Shown here: piece after piece, positions 33,964 to 44,686 of the stretch
Position numbering within the stretch: position 1 is the stretch's first letter
How the letters are laid out: every line of letters begins with the position of its first letter
NCBI RefSeq assembly: GCF_009765875.1
Contig: NZ_LMUP01000004.1
Location: 721,080 to 785,079 of the forward strand
Length of the DNA: 64,000 nucleotides
Source: Pedobacter sp. L105
GTDB taxonomy: Bacteria > Bacteroidota > Bacteroidia > Sphingobacteriales > Sphingobacteriaceae
Direction: 5' to 3'
Position numbers and translations under genes: made by a program
Notes under the pieces: generated by a model
Told to the model about the DNA's origin: nothing
What the model saw: the letters and a program-made list of their open reading frames with translations, nothing else
Database searches by the model: none

Positions 33964-36216
33964 ATGAATTATTTACAGCAACATCTCATCTATTTCATTC
34001 CCCTGTTCGGGATCATCGGCCTCATCGTGATGTTATTCCAGAGTGCCTGGGTAACTCGGCAGGATGCGGGCGACAAAAACATGTCTCAACTGGCAGGCTA
34101 TATTGCAGACGGGGCCATGGCCTTTCTTAAAGCGGAGTGGAAAGTACTCAGTTACTTCGTTGTCATCGCGGGAATTTTACTGGCCTGGTCGGGCACACTA
34201 AAAGGAAGCCCCTCCAACCCGATACACTCCAGCCCTGTAATTGCCATTGCCTTTTTAATAGGCGCTGTATTTTCCGCTTTTGCAGGATATATAGGTATGC
34301 GCATCGCCACAAAAGCAAATGTACGGACCACACAGGCCGCAAGAACCAGCCTGGCACAGGCACTTAAAGTTTCCTTCAGGGGTGGAACAGTAATGGGTTT
34401 CGGCGTAGCGGGCTTAGCCATAATGGGTTTAGGGGGATTATTCATTGTGCTCTACCATTCCTTTGTTCATCCGGGCACGCCGGCATCTGCTGCTGAATTA
34501 AAAAAAACCATTGAAGTACTGGCCGGGTTCTCGCTTGGGGCAGAAAGTATTGCCCTGTTTGCCAGGGTTGGCGGAGGCATCTATACCAAGGCGGCAGATG
34601 TAGGGGCCGATCTTGTAGGAAAGGTGGAAGCAGGAATTCCCGAAGATGATGTAAGAAATCCGGCTACCATAGCAGACAATGTGGGAGATAACGTTGGGGA
34701 TGTAGCCGGTATGGGTGCAGACCTCTTCGGTTCTTATGTAGCTACGATACTGGCCACCATGGTTTTAGGCCAGGAAATTGTTTCAGAAGACCAGTTTGGA
34801 GGAATGGCGCCGGTACTGCTGCCTATGCTGATCGCCGGAATGGGACTGATCTTTTCTATCCTCTCTTCTCTTTTTGTGAAGATCAATAAAGACAGCGACA
34901 GCGTACAGCATGCGCTTAACCTGGGTAACTGGTTATCTATTGCATTAACAGGTATTTCTTCATTCTTTGCTGTGCGATGGCTCCTGCCACCGGTAATGTC
35001 TATCCGTGGTTTCGAATTTACCCCCTTGTCTGTTTATTACGCTATCCTTGTAGGCCTGGCAGTAGGTACACTCATGAGCCTGATCACAGAATACTATACC
35101 GCTATAGGTAACCGGCCTGTCAACTCGATCATTCAGCAATCCTCTACCGGCCATGCCACCAATATTATTGGCGGACTGGCCGTTGGTATGGAATCTACGG
35201 TATTGCCTATCCTGGTGCTTGCATCCGGCATATATGGCTCCTACTATTTCGCCGGCTTTTATGGCGTTGCCATTGCCGCTGCAGGCATGATGGCAACCAC
35301 TGCCATGCAGCTGGCGATTGACGCTTTCGGACCAATTGCCGACAATGCCGGGGGAATTGCAGAAATGAGCGGTTTACCTAAAGAAGTAAGGGAACGGACA
35401 GATATCCTGGATGCCGTTGGAAATACCACCGCCGCAACCGGCAAGGGTTTTGCTATTGCTTCCGCTGCGCTGACTTCCCTCGCTTTATTTGCGGCCTTCG
35501 CCGGTATTTCCGGTATCACATCTATAGACATCTATAAAGCCAATGTGCTTGCGGGGTTATTTGTAGGAGGGATGATCCCTTTTATATTCTCTTCGCTTTG
35601 TATCTCTGCTGTTGGCCGCGCGGCCATGGCCATGGTACAGGAAGTACGCCGGCAGTTTAAAGAAATTCCCGGTATCATGGAATACAAAGCAAAACCGGAA
35701 TATGAAAAATGTGTAGCCATCTCTACTGAAGCCTCTATCCGGGAGATGAGACTGCCCGGCGCTATTGCGTTAATTGTACCGCTGATTGTAGGTTTTACTT
35801 TTGGGCCTGAAGTACTGGGAGGCTTGCTCGCGGGCGTGACGGTATCGGGTGTATTGATGGGTATCTTTCAATCCAATGCGGGTGGCGCATGGGACAATGC
35901 CAAAAAATCTTTTGAAAAAGGTGTACTGATTAACGGAGTGATGGAGTACAAGGGATCAGACACTCATAAGGCTTCGGTAACCGGTGATACTGTGGGCGAT
36001 CCTTTCAAAGATACCTCCGGACCGTCCATGAATATCCTGATTAAACTTATGTCTATTGTTTCTTTGATTATTGCACCGCACATTTCTATAGGAATTGGTA
36101 ACAATATCAAAACAGAGGCCAAAAAAGAGACACAAATTAGCAAAACGACTGATTCTAAGGGCAAAATCTATCTTCTTACAGTTAAAAATAAGGCTAACTC
36201 ATTGGATAATCCTTAA
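33964..36216 (+). CDS. hppA: Membrane-bound ion-pumping pyrophosphatase
   Basis: The 750-residue protein couples pyrophosphate hydrolysis to export of H+ or Na+ across the inner membrane. It has about 16 hydrophobic segments. The substrate motif [20 protein letters not shown] near residue 201 and [18 protein letters not shown] near 238 are intact. [10 protein letters not shown] carries alanine where K+-independent enzymes have lysine, so it should be K+-dependent. Whether it pumps Na+ or H+ cannot be decided here. The last ~45 residues form a hydrophilic extension beyond the conserved core. Confidence 0.95.
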   Translation: MNYLQQHLIYFIPLFGIIGLIVMLFQSAWVTRQDAGDKNMSQLAGYIADGAMAFLKAEWKVLSYFVVIAGILLAWSGTLKGSPSNPIHSSPVIAIAFLIGAVFSAFAGYIGMRIATKANVRTTQAARTSLAQALKVSFRGGTVMGFGVAGLAIMGLGGLFIVLYHSFVHPGTPASAAELKKTIEVLAGFSLGAESIALFARVGGGIYTKAADVGADLVGKVEAGIPEDDVRNPATIADNVGDNVGDVAGMGADLFGSYVATILATMVLGQEIVSEDQFGGMAPVLLPMLIAGMGLIFSILSSLFVKINKDSDSVQHALNLGNWLSIALTGISSFFAVRWLLPPVMSIRGFEFTPLSVYYAILVGLAVGTLMSLITEYYTAIGNRPVNSIIQQSSTGHATNIIGGLAVGMESTVLPILVLASGIYGSYYFAGFYGVAIAAAGMMATTAMQLAIDAFGPIADNAGGIAEMSGLPKEVRERTDILDAVGNTTAATGKGFAIASAALTSLALFAAFAGISGITSIDIYKANVLAGLFVGGMIPFIFSSLCISAVGRAAMAMVQEVRRQFKEIPGIMEYKAKPEYEKCVAISTEASIREMRLPGAIALIVPLIVGFTFGPEVLGGLLAGVTVSGVLMGIFQSNAGGAWDNAKKSFEKGVLINGVMEYKGSDTHKASVTGDTVGDPFKDTSGPSMNILIKLMSIVSLIIAPHISIGIGNNIKTEAKKETQISKTTDSKGKIYLLTVKNKANSLDNP

Positions 36217-36239
36217 TAATTAAGTACATTGTTCTGAAT

Positions 36240-36268
36240 AAAAGGGATTTCCGCAAAAAATCCCTTTT
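36240..36268 (+). terminator. hppA terminator
   Basis: AAAAGGGATTT (36240-36250) pairs with AAATCCCTTTT (36258-36268), followed by T-rich sequence. Confidence 0.85.
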
Positions 36269-36348
36269 ACTTTTAATTTTTTTTTAATTAGGTTTGAAGT
36301 TGAATTCACGCAATTAAAAAAATAAAAACTTAATTATCAAACTAACTT

Positions 36349-37863
36349 ATGTTATTTAAAAAATCTATTCCACAATTACTGGCCGAGGCTAATGAGAGTG
36401 GTGAGGGTACATTAGTACGTTCCTTATCCAGTTTCAATTTAGTTGCCCTGGGCGTTGGTGCTATCATCGGTGCGGGATTATTTTCCCTAACAGGTATAGC
36501 AGCGGCTGATAATGCAGGGCCTGCAGTAATTTTATCATTTATCATTGCTGCTGTTGGTTGTGGTTTCGCCGGACTATGTTACGCAGAATTTGCTTCCATG
36601 ATACCTGTTGCAGGTAGTGCATACACTTATTCATATGCCACCATGGGCGAATTTATGGCCTGGATCATTGGATGGGATTTAGTACTGGAATATGCATTGG
36701 GTGCCGCTACCGTAGGAGCCAGCTGGTCGCAATATTTCTCCGAGTTTATTGAAGGATTTGGCATGCACTTCCCTACGGCGCTGTTACATGGCCCTTGGGA
36801 TAAAATAGAAGTTGCCGGTCAAATGGTTAACGCTGGCGGAATTGTTAATCTTCCGGCCATTGTAATCATCTGCTTGTTATCCTTATTATTAATGAAAGGA
36901 ACAGAAGAATCTTCTACTGTAAATAATATTCTGGTGATTGTAAAAGTTGCCGTTGTTTTGGTATTTATAGCGCTTGGATGGGCATTTATCAATCCTGCCA
37001 ACCACCATCCCTTCATCCCTACAAATGCTGGTGAAGAGGCTGTAAAAGCTGGAACGAAAGGTTTCTTTGAATTTTTCGCCAGTGATGAGTTTGGCCATTT
37101 CGGTATTAGCGGCGTTCTTCGCGGTGCAGCTGTAGTGTTCTTTGCTTTTATCGGTTTTGATGCCGTAAGTACTGCTGCGCAGGAAGCTAAAAATCCGCAA
37201 AAAGGAATGCCTGTTGGCATTATCGGTTCACTGATCGTATGTACTATCTTATATGTGCTCTTCTCTTATGTAATGACAGGTCTGGAAAATTACGCCAAAT
37301 TTGCTGGTGATGCCAAACCTGTGGCCTCTGCCTTTGCACATACGGGTTATACCTTCCTGAATAAATTCTTAATTGTAGCTATCCTTGCCGGTTATACTTC
37401 AGTGATCCTGGTGATGTTATTGGGACAGAGCCGTGTGTTTTATAGCATGAGTAAAGATGGTTTATTGCCTAAAGTATTCTCAGACCTGCACCCTAAAAAT
37501 CAAACTCCTTATAAAACCAATTTAATGTTCATGATTTTCGTGAGTCTTTTCACAGGTTTTGTTCCGGTTTCAGATTTAGGACATATGGTTAGTATCGGTA
37601 CTTTATTCGCTTTTTCTCTGGTATGTATCGGTGTATTGATCCTTCGGAAAACAGATCCTGATTTGGAAAGACCTTTCCGTACACCATGGGTACCATTAGT
37701 TCCTATCTTAGGAATTGTTGTATGTGTATTGATGATGGCTTCATTACCATTGATTAGCTGGGGACGTTTAGCATTATGGATGGGTATCGGTATCGTTATC
37801 TATTACGCCTATAGCAAGAAACACAGTAAGATAAGAAATGCTTATCAGGATACGCTAAAATAA
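36349..37863 (+). CDS. Amino acid permease, CAT-like (APC superfamily)
   Basis: A 504-residue inner-membrane transporter. The start LGVGAIIGAGLFSLTGIAA and the segment CYAEFASMIPVAGSAYTYSYATMGEFMAWIIGWDL match the cationic amino acid transporter (CAT/YfnA-like) subgroup. About 12-14 hydrophobic segments are present. It shares this architecture with the gene at 62567, which is probably a paralogue. It is monocistronic between hppA and marC, with terminators on both sides. The substrate is not predictable from sequence. Confidence 0.92.
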   Translation: MLFKKSIPQLLAEANESGEGTLVRSLSSFNLVALGVGAIIGAGLFSLTGIAAADNAGPAVILSFIIAAVGCGFAGLCYAEFASMIPVAGSAYTYSYATMGEFMAWIIGWDLVLEYALGAATVGASWSQYFSEFIEGFGMHFPTALLHGPWDKIEVAGQMVNAGGIVNLPAIVIICLLSLLLMKGTEESSTVNNILVIVKVAVVLVFIALGWAFINPANHHPFIPTNAGEEAVKAGTKGFFEFFASDEFGHFGISGVLRGAAVVFFAFIGFDAVSTAAQEAKNPQKGMPVGIIGSLIVCTILYVLFSYVMTGLENYAKFAGDAKPVASAFAHTGYTFLNKFLIVAILAGYTSVILVMLLGQSRVFYSMSKDGLLPKVFSDLHPKNQTPYKTNLMFMIFVSLFTGFVPVSDLGHMVSIGTLFAFSLVCIGVLILRKTDPDLERPFRTPWVPLVPILGIVVCVLMMASLPLISWGRLALWMGIGIVIYYAYSKKHSKIRNAYQDTLK

Positions 37864-37881
37864 TAAAGAACGCTGTTCTGA

Positions 37882-37938
37882 ATGCTTATAAAAAAAGGCG
37901 GCTATAATTAGTCGCCTTTTTTTATAAGCATTTTTTTA
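37882..37938. terminator. Extended bidirectional terminator, 22-bp stem
   Basis: 37882-37903 and 37910-37931 are complementary with one G-U-compatible mismatch and include A7/T7 runs inside the stem. A further T run follows. It separates the permease gene from marC. Confidence 0.85.
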
Positions 37939-37959
37939 CCTTTACATCAAACAGCTCCC

Positions 37960-38526
37960 ATGGAATTTAATCTCAGCCAAATACTCTCTACCTCAATGGT
38001 GCTCTTTGCTATCATTGATATCTTAGGTGCCATCCCCGTAGTGATCCAGCTGCGCAGCAAGGCAGGACACATCGAGTCAGAAAAAGCAACTTTAGTAGCC
38101 ACGGCACTGATGATCATTTTCCTTTTTGCCGGTGAAAGTCTGCTTAAGATTATCGGACTGGATGTGAAATCTTTTGCCATCGCCGGTTCCTTTGTTATTT
38201 TCGTTATCGCCATGGAGATGGTATTGGGCTTAACTATTTTTAACGAAGATGCACCCGAAACTGTTTCTATTGTTCCTTTGGCCTTCCCACTGATTGCAGG
38301 AGCAGGAACGATGACCACTTTACTATCCCTTAAAACCGAATATGCCCCTCAGAATATTGTAGCAGGTATTCTGATCAATATGATTTTCGTTTATATCGTA
38401 CTAAAAAACACAGAGCGCCTGGAGAAATTATTCGGCCAGTCGGGCTTAAATGTGTTGAGAAAGGCTTTTGGAATTATCCTGCTGGCTATTGCTATTAAAT
38501 TGTTCAGGAGCAATACAGGTCTATAA
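37960..38526 (+). CDS. MarC family integral membrane protein
   Basis: A 188-residue protein with six hydrophobic segments (roughly 10-32, 45-65, 70-92, 105-125, 135-152, 160-182), matching the MarC/UPF0056 family. The start LSTSMVLFAIIDILGAIPVVIQL and the segment PLAFPLIAGAGTMTTLLSL are characteristic. MarC was once linked to multiple antibiotic resistance, but that role was not upheld and the function remains unknown. A TACCTTTA sequence at 37937-37944 could be its -7 box. Confidence 0.92.
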   Translation: MEFNLSQILSTSMVLFAIIDILGAIPVVIQLRSKAGHIESEKATLVATALMIIFLFAGESLLKIIGLDVKSFAIAGSFVIFVIAMEMVLGLTIFNEDAPETVSIVPLAFPLIAGAGTMTTLLSLKTEYAPQNIVAGILINMIFVYIVLKNTERLEKLFGQSGLNVLRKAFGIILLAIAIKLFRSNTGL

Positions 38527-38584
38527 ATTAAAGCAGATTAGGATAGCTGTTGTCATTGAATTAATAATAACAGCCGATTAAGGG

Positions 38585-39748
38585 TTATTCTTTAATTAGC
38601 CTGGCGATAAACATCGTATCGGCCTTGTCATTGTATCCTGTAATAGACTGCATACTTTCCAGTTTAAGTGGAAAATTAGCAGTCAGATAGGCTACAACAT
38701 CTTCATTTTCTTTCTTAAATACAGAACAGGTAATATAGATCAGGGGTTTACCTGATTTCAAATACTGGACCACATTGCCGCCTATACTCTTTTGCAAACC
38801 GTTAAAAAAGGCAATCTTATGTTCTTCAAAATGATAAAGCATTTCTGGTGTACGCCCCCAGGTGCCCGATCCCGAACAAGGGGCATCCAGCAGAATTCCA
38901 TCAAAGGCATAGTCATGCAGGTCCTGTTCGTTATTTTTTTGAAGGTCGAGTACTTTCTTCTGATATTTCTTTAATCCTGCTGCCCGAAATCGTTCATCCA
39001 GGTTAAACAGGCTGTTCTCTCTCAGGTCGCTCACCAGGAGCTGGATTTTAGGCTCTATTCCGTACAGCAGAAGAGACTTTCCTCCCGAAGCAGCACAACA
39101 GTCCCACCAGTAGTCATAAGGCTGTGGCTGGAAGAATTCGCCTGTTTTTTGAGATGACAGGTCCTGAACCTGATAATATTGATTTTCTGAGATTATATTT
39201 TCCAGTTTAGTCCCATTTGGCAGCGCCAGTGTCTGGTCGGTAATTTCTTTAACCCCGGTTTCTGCTTTCACCAGCAAATCAAAGATCCGCTGATGATCAT
39301 CGGATTTTATCCGGATAAATAAATCAGGCTGTATAAAAAATGATTGTAAGAATTCTATGTTATTGATCCCCTCAGAAAGGGCTTCTTTAAAAGGAAAAAC
39401 ATCTGCAAGCTTAAACTCAGGGAAAGCAGTTTCAATCAGCGCCAGCTTAGCCTGTACAGGCAGCAGCACCTGATCTTTTAATGCCGGCAGATAGTGCTCA
39501 GTTACCAAACTAACTGTCTGGTTACAGAGAAAATCTGCAATAGCCAGACGCATGAGCGGATCTTCTTTTTTTAAAGCCTGACCAAGCCTGAAATAGCTGT
39601 ACAGATACCTGCTCACCCAGCGCCTGTCTGATGAGCCCATGCCTTTATGCTGTTTAAAATAAGTAAACAGAAACCGGTGTAACGGTAAAACGCCATCGTA
39701 CTTGCTAAAGACCTGCTCAAAGGAACGGATCTGATGTTCTATTTTCAT
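38585..39748 (-). CDS. RsmB/NOP family RNA cytosine-5 methyltransferase
   Basis: A 387-residue SAM-dependent RNA methyltransferase. The Rossmann motif I CAASGGKSLLL near residue 213 binds SAM. DAPCSGSGTWGRTPEML carries one catalytic cysteine and TCSVFKKEN the second, as in m5C methyltransferases. The N-terminal ~140 residues are helical, like the NusB-like domain of RsmB but divergent. The target RNA is uncertain. Its ATG overlaps the stop of the upstream lipoprotein gene (ATGA). Confidence 0.9.
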   Translation of the reverse strand: MKIEHQIRSFEQVFSKYDGVLPLHRFLFTYFKQHKGMGSSDRRWVSRYLYSYFRLGQALKKEDPLMRLAIADFLCNQTVSLVTEHYLPALKDQVLLPVQAKLALIETAFPEFKLADVFPFKEALSEGINNIEFLQSFFIQPDLFIRIKSDDHQRIFDLLVKAETGVKEITDQTLALPNGTKLENIISENQYYQVQDLSSQKTGEFFQPQPYDYWWDCCAASGGKSLLLYGIEPKIQLLVSDLRENSLFNLDERFRAAGLKKYQKKVLDLQKNNEQDLHDYAFDGILLDAPCSGSGTWGRTPEMLYHFEEHKIAFFNGLQKSIGGNVVQYLKSGKPLIYITCSVFKKENEDVVAYLTANFPLKLESMQSITGYNDKADTMFIARLIKE

Positions 39749-40977
39749 TGTACCGGGTTTAGGGTATAGTTTTTATATTCCAGCAGGAACAGCTCGGTAT
39801 TGATATAACCCAACTGGTCGTCCTTTACAAAAGAGAATGAATTTTGCAGGCCTTTATACTTCTCCTCGGTGAGGTGTTTTAAATAACCTCTGCCATATTT
39901 AGCCAGCATCGTACCAAAATAAAACCCTTCATCAAAACCTTTAAAAGAATATTCGCTGGGTTCAAAATCGAAATCATGACGGTATTTCCTGATAAATGCG
40001 GTCACTGCCTGACTTTTATAATCCACCCGGTAAGAAGAGGTGACCTTTGTGTTCAGCAGCTGCAGTTTATCGGTATTATAGTCCTGCTTGCCCCAGTTCG
40101 GGTGACCAAACAGATCAATGGTAATACCACTGTTTTTCATTTTCACCAGCTTGTCCAGCGTAGCGATCACAAAAGGTTTATCTGAGGAAGAAACCAGCAC
40201 TACATATTGTTTACCGGGAATCAAATGGGTTTCCATAGTAAAAACGGAGCTATATTCCTGAAAAATAAACCTGGAGCCATTGCCCTTTTGAAAATATTTA
40301 CGGATAGGTGCCCCCATCAATTCATCTCCGGACTTGCGGGTGTTGATCAGCACTACTACCGTTTTTTCCTCGTTATAGGCATTGGTAATATAGTCCCCCA
40401 TTTTTTGCGCATGCAGATCTATATTGTTAACTACAGAGATCAGGTTAGGATTATTAAACTCTGAAGGATGTGTGGCTGCCAGCGGAGACACTACAGGTAT
40501 CGTATTCGCAATAGAAAAAGCGGTAACGGCTTTCATCCCTTCGGGAAAAACAGGGCCAACAATCAAATTGCTGCCCGTAAGCTGTCCTTCTTTGAGCAGC
40601 GTAGCTATCTGTGCATCATTATCACGGGTATCCAGCACCTTAACTTTAAAGCTGAGGCCCAAAGCAGCGGCAGAATCTACCCCCATTTTAAATCCCTGGT
40701 AAAAATCAATAGCCATAGCAGACCTTTCCAGATCGGCTTTGCTGCCTGTTTTGATCCTGGCACTTTTTAGGTCAAAGGGAATCAGCAGTGATATATCAGC
40801 TTCAGTAAGCTTTCTATTATCCTCTGCCGGTTTTTCTTCCTTCTTTACGGTAGCATTTTTTGCTGATGGAGTTGTTTTCACCTTTGGCGAACAGGCCGCC
40901 AGGCAAAAACAACCCAATATCAGATAGAGGAATTTATTCCCACTCAATTGTAGCTGGCGGTTTTGAACTAATATCAT
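39745..40977 (-). CDS. Periplasmic-binding-fold lipoprotein (Peripla_BP_6 / LpoA-like)
   Basis: A lipoprotein of about 410 residues. The signal peptide ([15 protein letters not shown]) ends in lipobox L-A-A-C. A lysine- and threonine-rich linker is followed by a type 1 periplasmic-binding fold: [37 protein letters not shown], then [13 protein letters not shown] and SSYRVDY segments. Such proteins are annotated as branched-chain amino-acid binding or as activators of penicillin-binding proteins. No ABC transporter genes are nearby, which favours a non-transport role. The start is uncertain: ATG 40977 lies inside guaA, and TTG 40947 is an alternative. It overlaps guaA and rsmB-like, so the three are coupled. 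Confidence 0.78.
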   Translation of the reverse strand: MILVQNRQLQLSGNKFLYLILGCFCLAACSPKVKTTPSAKNATVKKEEKPAEDNRKLTEADISLLIPFDLKSARIKTGSKADLERSAMAIDFYQGFKMGVDSAAALGLSFKVKVLDTRDNDAQIATLLKEGQLTGSNLIVGPVFPEGMKAVTAFSIANTIPVVSPLAATHPSEFNNPNLISVVNNIDLHAQKMGDYITNAYNEEKTVVVLINTRKSGDELMGAPIRKYFQKGNGSRFIFQEYSSVFTMETHLIPGKQYVVLVSSSDKPFVIATLDKLVKMKNSGITIDLFGHPNWGKQDYNTDKLQLLNTKVTSSYRVDYKSQAVTAFIRKYRHDFDFEPSEYSFKGFDEGFYFGTMLAKYGRGYLKHLTEEKYKGLQNSFSFVKDDQLGYINTELFLLEYKNYTLNPVQ

Positions 40978-42463
40978 AAACAACTCTGTTAATACCTTTT
41001 ACTTTATTGATGATTTCATTAGAAATTTTCGCAAGTACCGGATAAGGTAAATGACACCAATCGGCAGTCATACCATCAACAGACTCTACTGCACGAAGGC
41101 AAATTACATTTTCATAAGTACGTTCATCGCCCATTACACCAACAGACTGTACCGGAAGAAATATCGCTCCTGCCTGCCAAACCTGGTCGTATAATCCGGC
41201 CTCTTTTAAATTATTGATGTAAATCGCATCCGCTTCCTGAAGGATAGCTACTTTTTCTGCGGTCACATCACCGAGGATACGTATCGCTAATCCCGGACCA
41301 GGGAAAGGATGACGGCCTAAGATAAAATCCGCCAGTCCCAGTGATTTACCTACCCTTCTCACTTCATCTTTAAATAAAGTATTGAGGGGTTCAACTATTT
41401 TAAGCTTCATGAAGTCGGGCAAACCACCAACATTATGGTGAGATTTTATCGTTGCTGAAGGACCTTTTACAGAAATAGACTCGATCACATCGGGATAAAT
41501 TGTACCCTGTGCAAGCCATTTCACATCCTGTACTTCATGTGCAGCATCATCAAATACTTCGATGAACACACGGCCGATAGCTTTACGTTTCAGCTCAGGA
41601 TCTTTAACGCCAGCCAGCTGACTTAAAAAGCGATCCTTAGCATCAATGCCTTTAATGTTTAAGCCAAGATGTTTGTACTGCTCTAAAACCTGCTCGTACT
41701 CATCTTTACGCAATAAACCATTATCAACAAAAATACAGTGAAGATTGGTGCCGATAGCCTTGTGCAGTAAAATTGCGGCAACACTCGAATCAACACCGCC
41801 AGAAAGACCAAGAACAACTTTATCGTCTCCTAATTTTTCCTGTAAGGCAGCAATGGTAGTTTCCACAAAAGCATCGGCAGTCCAGTTCTGGCTGCATCCG
41901 CAGATATCAACCAGGAAGTTTTCCAGTAATTGTTTTCCATCGGTACTGTGGGTAACTTCAGGGTGGAACTGAATGGCATAAGTAGAAGAATCTTTCACCT
42001 GGAAAGCGGCAACTTTTACACTGTCTGTACTTGCAATGATTTCAAAATTTTCAGGAACAGCGTTAATGGTATCACCATGTGACATCCATACCTGTGAACC
42101 TAAATTTATATTTTTTAATAACTTATTGTCAGATTGAACAAAGTTTAGATTAGCCCTTCCGTATTCACGTGTGGATGAAGCATGAACCTGGCCGCCAGAA
42201 TGCTGTGCCAGATATTGAGCACCGTAACATACGGCAAGAACAGGATACTTTTGATGGAAAAGCGGCAGATCTATTTGTGGGGCATCTTCCTGAAGAACAG
42301 AGTAAGGGCTACCTGAAAAGATAATACCTTTAACATCTGAGGAAATTTCCGGAATATTATTAAATGGATGTATCTCACAATAAACATTCAATTCACGTAC
42401 CCTGCGGGCTATCAATTGTGTAAATTGAGATCCAAAATCGATAATGAGGATTTTTTCTAGCAT
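40934..42463 (-). CDS. guaA: GMP synthase (glutamine-hydrolysing)
   Basis: GuaA converts XMP to GMP using ATP and glutamine. The 509-residue protein has a class I amidotransferase domain ([13 protein letters not shown] at the start, nucleophile Cys in [10 protein letters not shown] near residue 78, FHPEVTHS with the triad), the ATP pyrophosphatase loop [13 protein letters not shown] near residue 218, and the C-terminal dimerisation domain ending IEWE. I use the ATG at 42463; a TTG six bases upstream is less likely because a -7 box ends right there. It is downstream of the dCMP deaminase gene. Confidence 0.96.
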   Translation of the reverse strand: MLEKILIIDFGSQFTQLIARRVRELNVYCEIHPFNNIPEISSDVKGIIFSGSPYSVLQEDAPQIDLPLFHQKYPVLAVCYGAQYLAQHSGGQVHASSTREYGRANLNFVQSDNKLLKNINLGSQVWMSHGDTINAVPENFEIIASTDSVKVAAFQVKDSSTYAIQFHPEVTHSTDGKQLLENFLVDICGCSQNWTADAFVETTIAALQEKLGDDKVVLGLSGGVDSSVAAILLHKAIGTNLHCIFVDNGLLRKDEYEQVLEQYKHLGLNIKGIDAKDRFLSQLAGVKDPELKRKAIGRVFIEVFDDAAHEVQDVKWLAQGTIYPDVIESISVKGPSATIKSHHNVGGLPDFMKLKIVEPLNTLFKDEVRRVGKSLGLADFILGRHPFPGPGLAIRILGDVTAEKVAILQEADAIYINNLKEAGLYDQVWQAGAIFLPVQSVGVMGDERTYENVICLRAVESVDGMTADWCHLPYPVLAKISNEIINKVKGINRVVYDISSKPPATIEWE

Positions 42464-42466
42464 GGC

Positions 42467-42474
42467 CAAAGTTA
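42467..42474 (-). promoter_or_regulatory. -7 element of guaA overlapping the upstream stop codon
   Basis: The minus strand reads TAACTTTG, and its first three bases are the TAA stop of the dCMP deaminase gene. Three bases later comes the guaA ATG. There is no TTTG at the correct -33 distance, so strength is uncertain. Confidence 0.45.
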
Positions 42475-42924
42475 GTATTTATTCACTTCAACACCGAATC
42501 TTTTTAAGAAATCCACGCCTTCATCACTAGGCAGACCTTTATAGGCTGCATAGGAGTCTCTAAAGAATACAACTTTTATTCCTGCCGATAAGATCAATCG
42601 TGCACAGGCAATACAGGGCGACAAAGTAGTATACAATGTTCCGCCTTCAATTTTAGACCCGTTCCTGGAAGCATACAGAATTGCATTTTCTTCCGCATGC
42701 AGGGCGAGGGAACAGCTGCCCCTGGAATCTCTTGCACAACCGGTTTCAGGCCATTCTTCGTCACAGTTATGTGTACCTGAAGGAGGGCCGTTGTAACCAA
42801 TAGAAATAATTCGGGTGTCTTTTGTGAGTACAGCACCTACCTGTGCCCTCACACAATGAGATCTGGCAGCCAGGTCGACTGCCAGATTCATGTATATTTC
42901 ATTGAAACCAGGTTTCACTTTCAT
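42472..42924 (-). CDS. Deoxycytidylate deaminase family protein
   Basis: A 150-residue zinc-dependent deaminase (ComEB/dCMP deaminase family), expected to convert dCMP to dUMP for thymidylate synthesis. Zinc ligands and catalytic Glu are in [10 protein letters not shown] (near residue 76) and PCIACARLI (near 103). An additional [13 protein letters not shown] segment near residue 53 is typical of dCMP deaminases, some of which bind a second zinc there. It lies between the FHS permease and guaA, all in the same direction. Confidence 0.9.
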   Translation of the reverse strand: MKVKPGFNEIYMNLAVDLAARSHCVRAQVGAVLTKDTRIISIGYNGPPSGTHNCDEEWPETGCARDSRGSCSLALHAEENAILYASRNGSKIEGGTLYTTLSPCIACARLILSAGIKVVFFRDSYAAYKGLPSDEGVDFLKRFGVEVNKY

Positions 42925-42928
42925 TCTT

Positions 42929-44536
42929 TTAATGACCGCCTTCTGCGGCTATATCTTCTACGTCAATTCCTTGTTTTCTTAATACCGCACTTACTTTCCA
43001 TGCGAAGAAGATCAGGTAAGCAAAACCAATGGCAGGAACAATATAAGAGTGGTGGATACCTTGAGCATCTGCCAGTTTACCTTGTACCGGAGGCAGGATA
43101 GAACCACCCAGGATCATCATAATCAGGAAAGATGAACCCTGACTGGTATATTTACCCAATCCGGTAATAGACAAGGCAAAGATTGAAGGCCACATGATAG
43201 AGCAGCATAAACCACCGCTGATAAAGGCCAGTGTAGCCAGCTCTCCTGTATTTAACAGACCAACTACCATACAAATCACACCCAGTGTAGCAAAGATGGC
43301 CAGTGTTTTGGCTGGTTTCTCCTGACCCAGGAAAAATCCGATCACTAAGACAGCTACACAAACACCATAGATGTAAAGGTTTCCTACATCAGTACCGGTA
43401 AAGTGGTTCACCAGCAGTACCACGCCAAAACAGGTAAAAGGCACAACTACAGTTAAAATATTTTTCCAGGTTTTAGTCAGGTTAAATACACTCACCGCAC
43501 CGGTTAAACGTCCAATCATCATACTTCCCCAATACAGGGCGATGTATGGTTTAATCGCCGATTCGGCAAAACCACCAAATTCTTTCAGGTTTAATAAAGC
43601 ACCCAGGTTACTTTGAATGGTTACTTCTACACCTACATAAGCGAAAAGAGCGATCATCCCCAGAATAAGTTGTGGATACTGCATTGCACCCCATTCATTC
43701 AGGTTGTCTTTCTTTTTAAGATAAGCATAAACCAGTGAACCCATGATAATCACCAGGGAAGAGTAGACAAAGTTTGTTTCCGCAATTCCTGTCAGTTTAC
43801 CCAGAGGTGTTGCCGCCAGTACCATTAAAAAGCCAAGGATCATTACTACAATCGGTCCGTTTGATTTAGGACTGCCTTCAATTTTTTCGTCACTGGTTAC
43901 TTTAGGTAAAGTGATCACGCTGTAAAATATAGCTACCAGTAAGAATAATCCGGCTAGTGCGTAATATAACGTAGTTACAGAAGCAATATCCACTACTTTA
44001 GCTACAGCATCATTGGCAGAGCCAAAAAGCACGATACTTACAATAACAGGACCCATTAAAGCTCCAATGTTATTTACACCACCTGCAAGGTTTAAACGGT
44101 GTGTACCACTCTCTGCAGGGCCTAAGGCTGCAACAAATGGCTGTGCAGCCGTTTGCTGTAGAGAGAAGCCCAGCGCAATCACAAAGAAAGCTACCAGAAT
44201 AAAGAAAAATGATCCCGAATGTACAGCTGGAACCATCAATAAGGCACCGGCAGCAGAAATGATCAGTCCGGAAATGATACCTTTTTTATAGCCTATCTTA
44301 TTTAAGATATCTACTTTACTTGCCTGAGAGGCGAAGTACAAAATCAGTGACCCGATGAAATATCCACCGTAAAAAGTAAAGTCGATCAGTTGAGACTCAA
44401 ATTGTGTAAGGTGAAAGTGTGACTTGCAGAAAGGTATAAAGATACCGTTCGACGCGGCCACGAATCCCCAGAAAAAGAAAACGGTGATCAATGAATACAG
44501 CGCCGTTCCATAATTTTTTTGTGTTTGTTTTTCCAT
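42929..44536 (-). CDS. MFS transporter, FHS (fucose/glucose-galactose) type
   Basis: A 535-residue inner-membrane sugar transporter with 12 or more hydrophobic segments. FFFWGFVAASNGIFIPFCKS near residues 20-39 and the QQTAAQPFVAALGP segment near 127 are hallmarks of the fucose-galactose-hexuronide:H+ symporter family. The sugar cannot be fixed from sequence. No sugar-catabolic genes adjoin it. A short AAACGTTT palindrome lies 60 bp upstream. It stops four bases before the dCMP deaminase start. Confidence 0.88.
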   Translation of the reverse strand: MEKQTQKNYGTALYSLITVFFFWGFVAASNGIFIPFCKSHFHLTQFESQLIDFTFYGGYFIGSLILYFASQASKVDILNKIGYKKGIISGLIISAAGALLMVPAVHSGSFFFILVAFFVIALGFSLQQTAAQPFVAALGPAESGTHRLNLAGGVNNIGALMGPVIVSIVLFGSANDAVAKVVDIASVTTLYYALAGLFLLVAIFYSVITLPKVTSDEKIEGSPKSNGPIVVMILGFLMVLAATPLGKLTGIAETNFVYSSLVIIMGSLVYAYLKKKDNLNEWGAMQYPQLILGMIALFAYVGVEVTIQSNLGALLNLKEFGGFAESAIKPYIALYWGSMMIGRLTGAVSVFNLTKTWKNILTVVVPFTCFGVVLLVNHFTGTDVGNLYIYGVCVAVLVIGFFLGQEKPAKTLAIFATLGVICMVVGLLNTGELATLAFISGGLCCSIMWPSIFALSITGLGKYTSQGSSFLIMMILGGSILPPVQGKLADAQGIHHSYIVPAIGFAYLIFFAWKVSAVLRKQGIDVEDIAAEGGH

Positions 44537-44596
44537 ATAATTTGAAAGTCCTTTTGTTTACAGGGGATAAACTTAAATAAAATAAACTGTTTGTTA

Positions 44597-44604
44597 AAAC
44601 GTTT
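44597..44604. promoter_or_regulatory. Possible LacI-type operator half-region
   Basis: AAACGTTT is a perfect palindrome with the central CG favoured by LacI-family regulators, upstream of the sugar permease gene. The flanks (TGTTA..TAGTG) are only partly symmetric, so support is weak. Confidence 0.3.
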
Positions 44605-44686
44605 AGTGTACACAATAAATGAAGCAAAAAAAATAGAGCTAGTTATAATTAAAATCGGATATTAGCGACAAATATATGTGAGTTGA

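Noticed and set aside
39745..40977. Substrate-binding protein of an ABC transporter
   Set aside because: No permease or ATPase genes are adjacent; the purine and RNA-methylation neighbours do not suggest transport, so only the fold is claimed.
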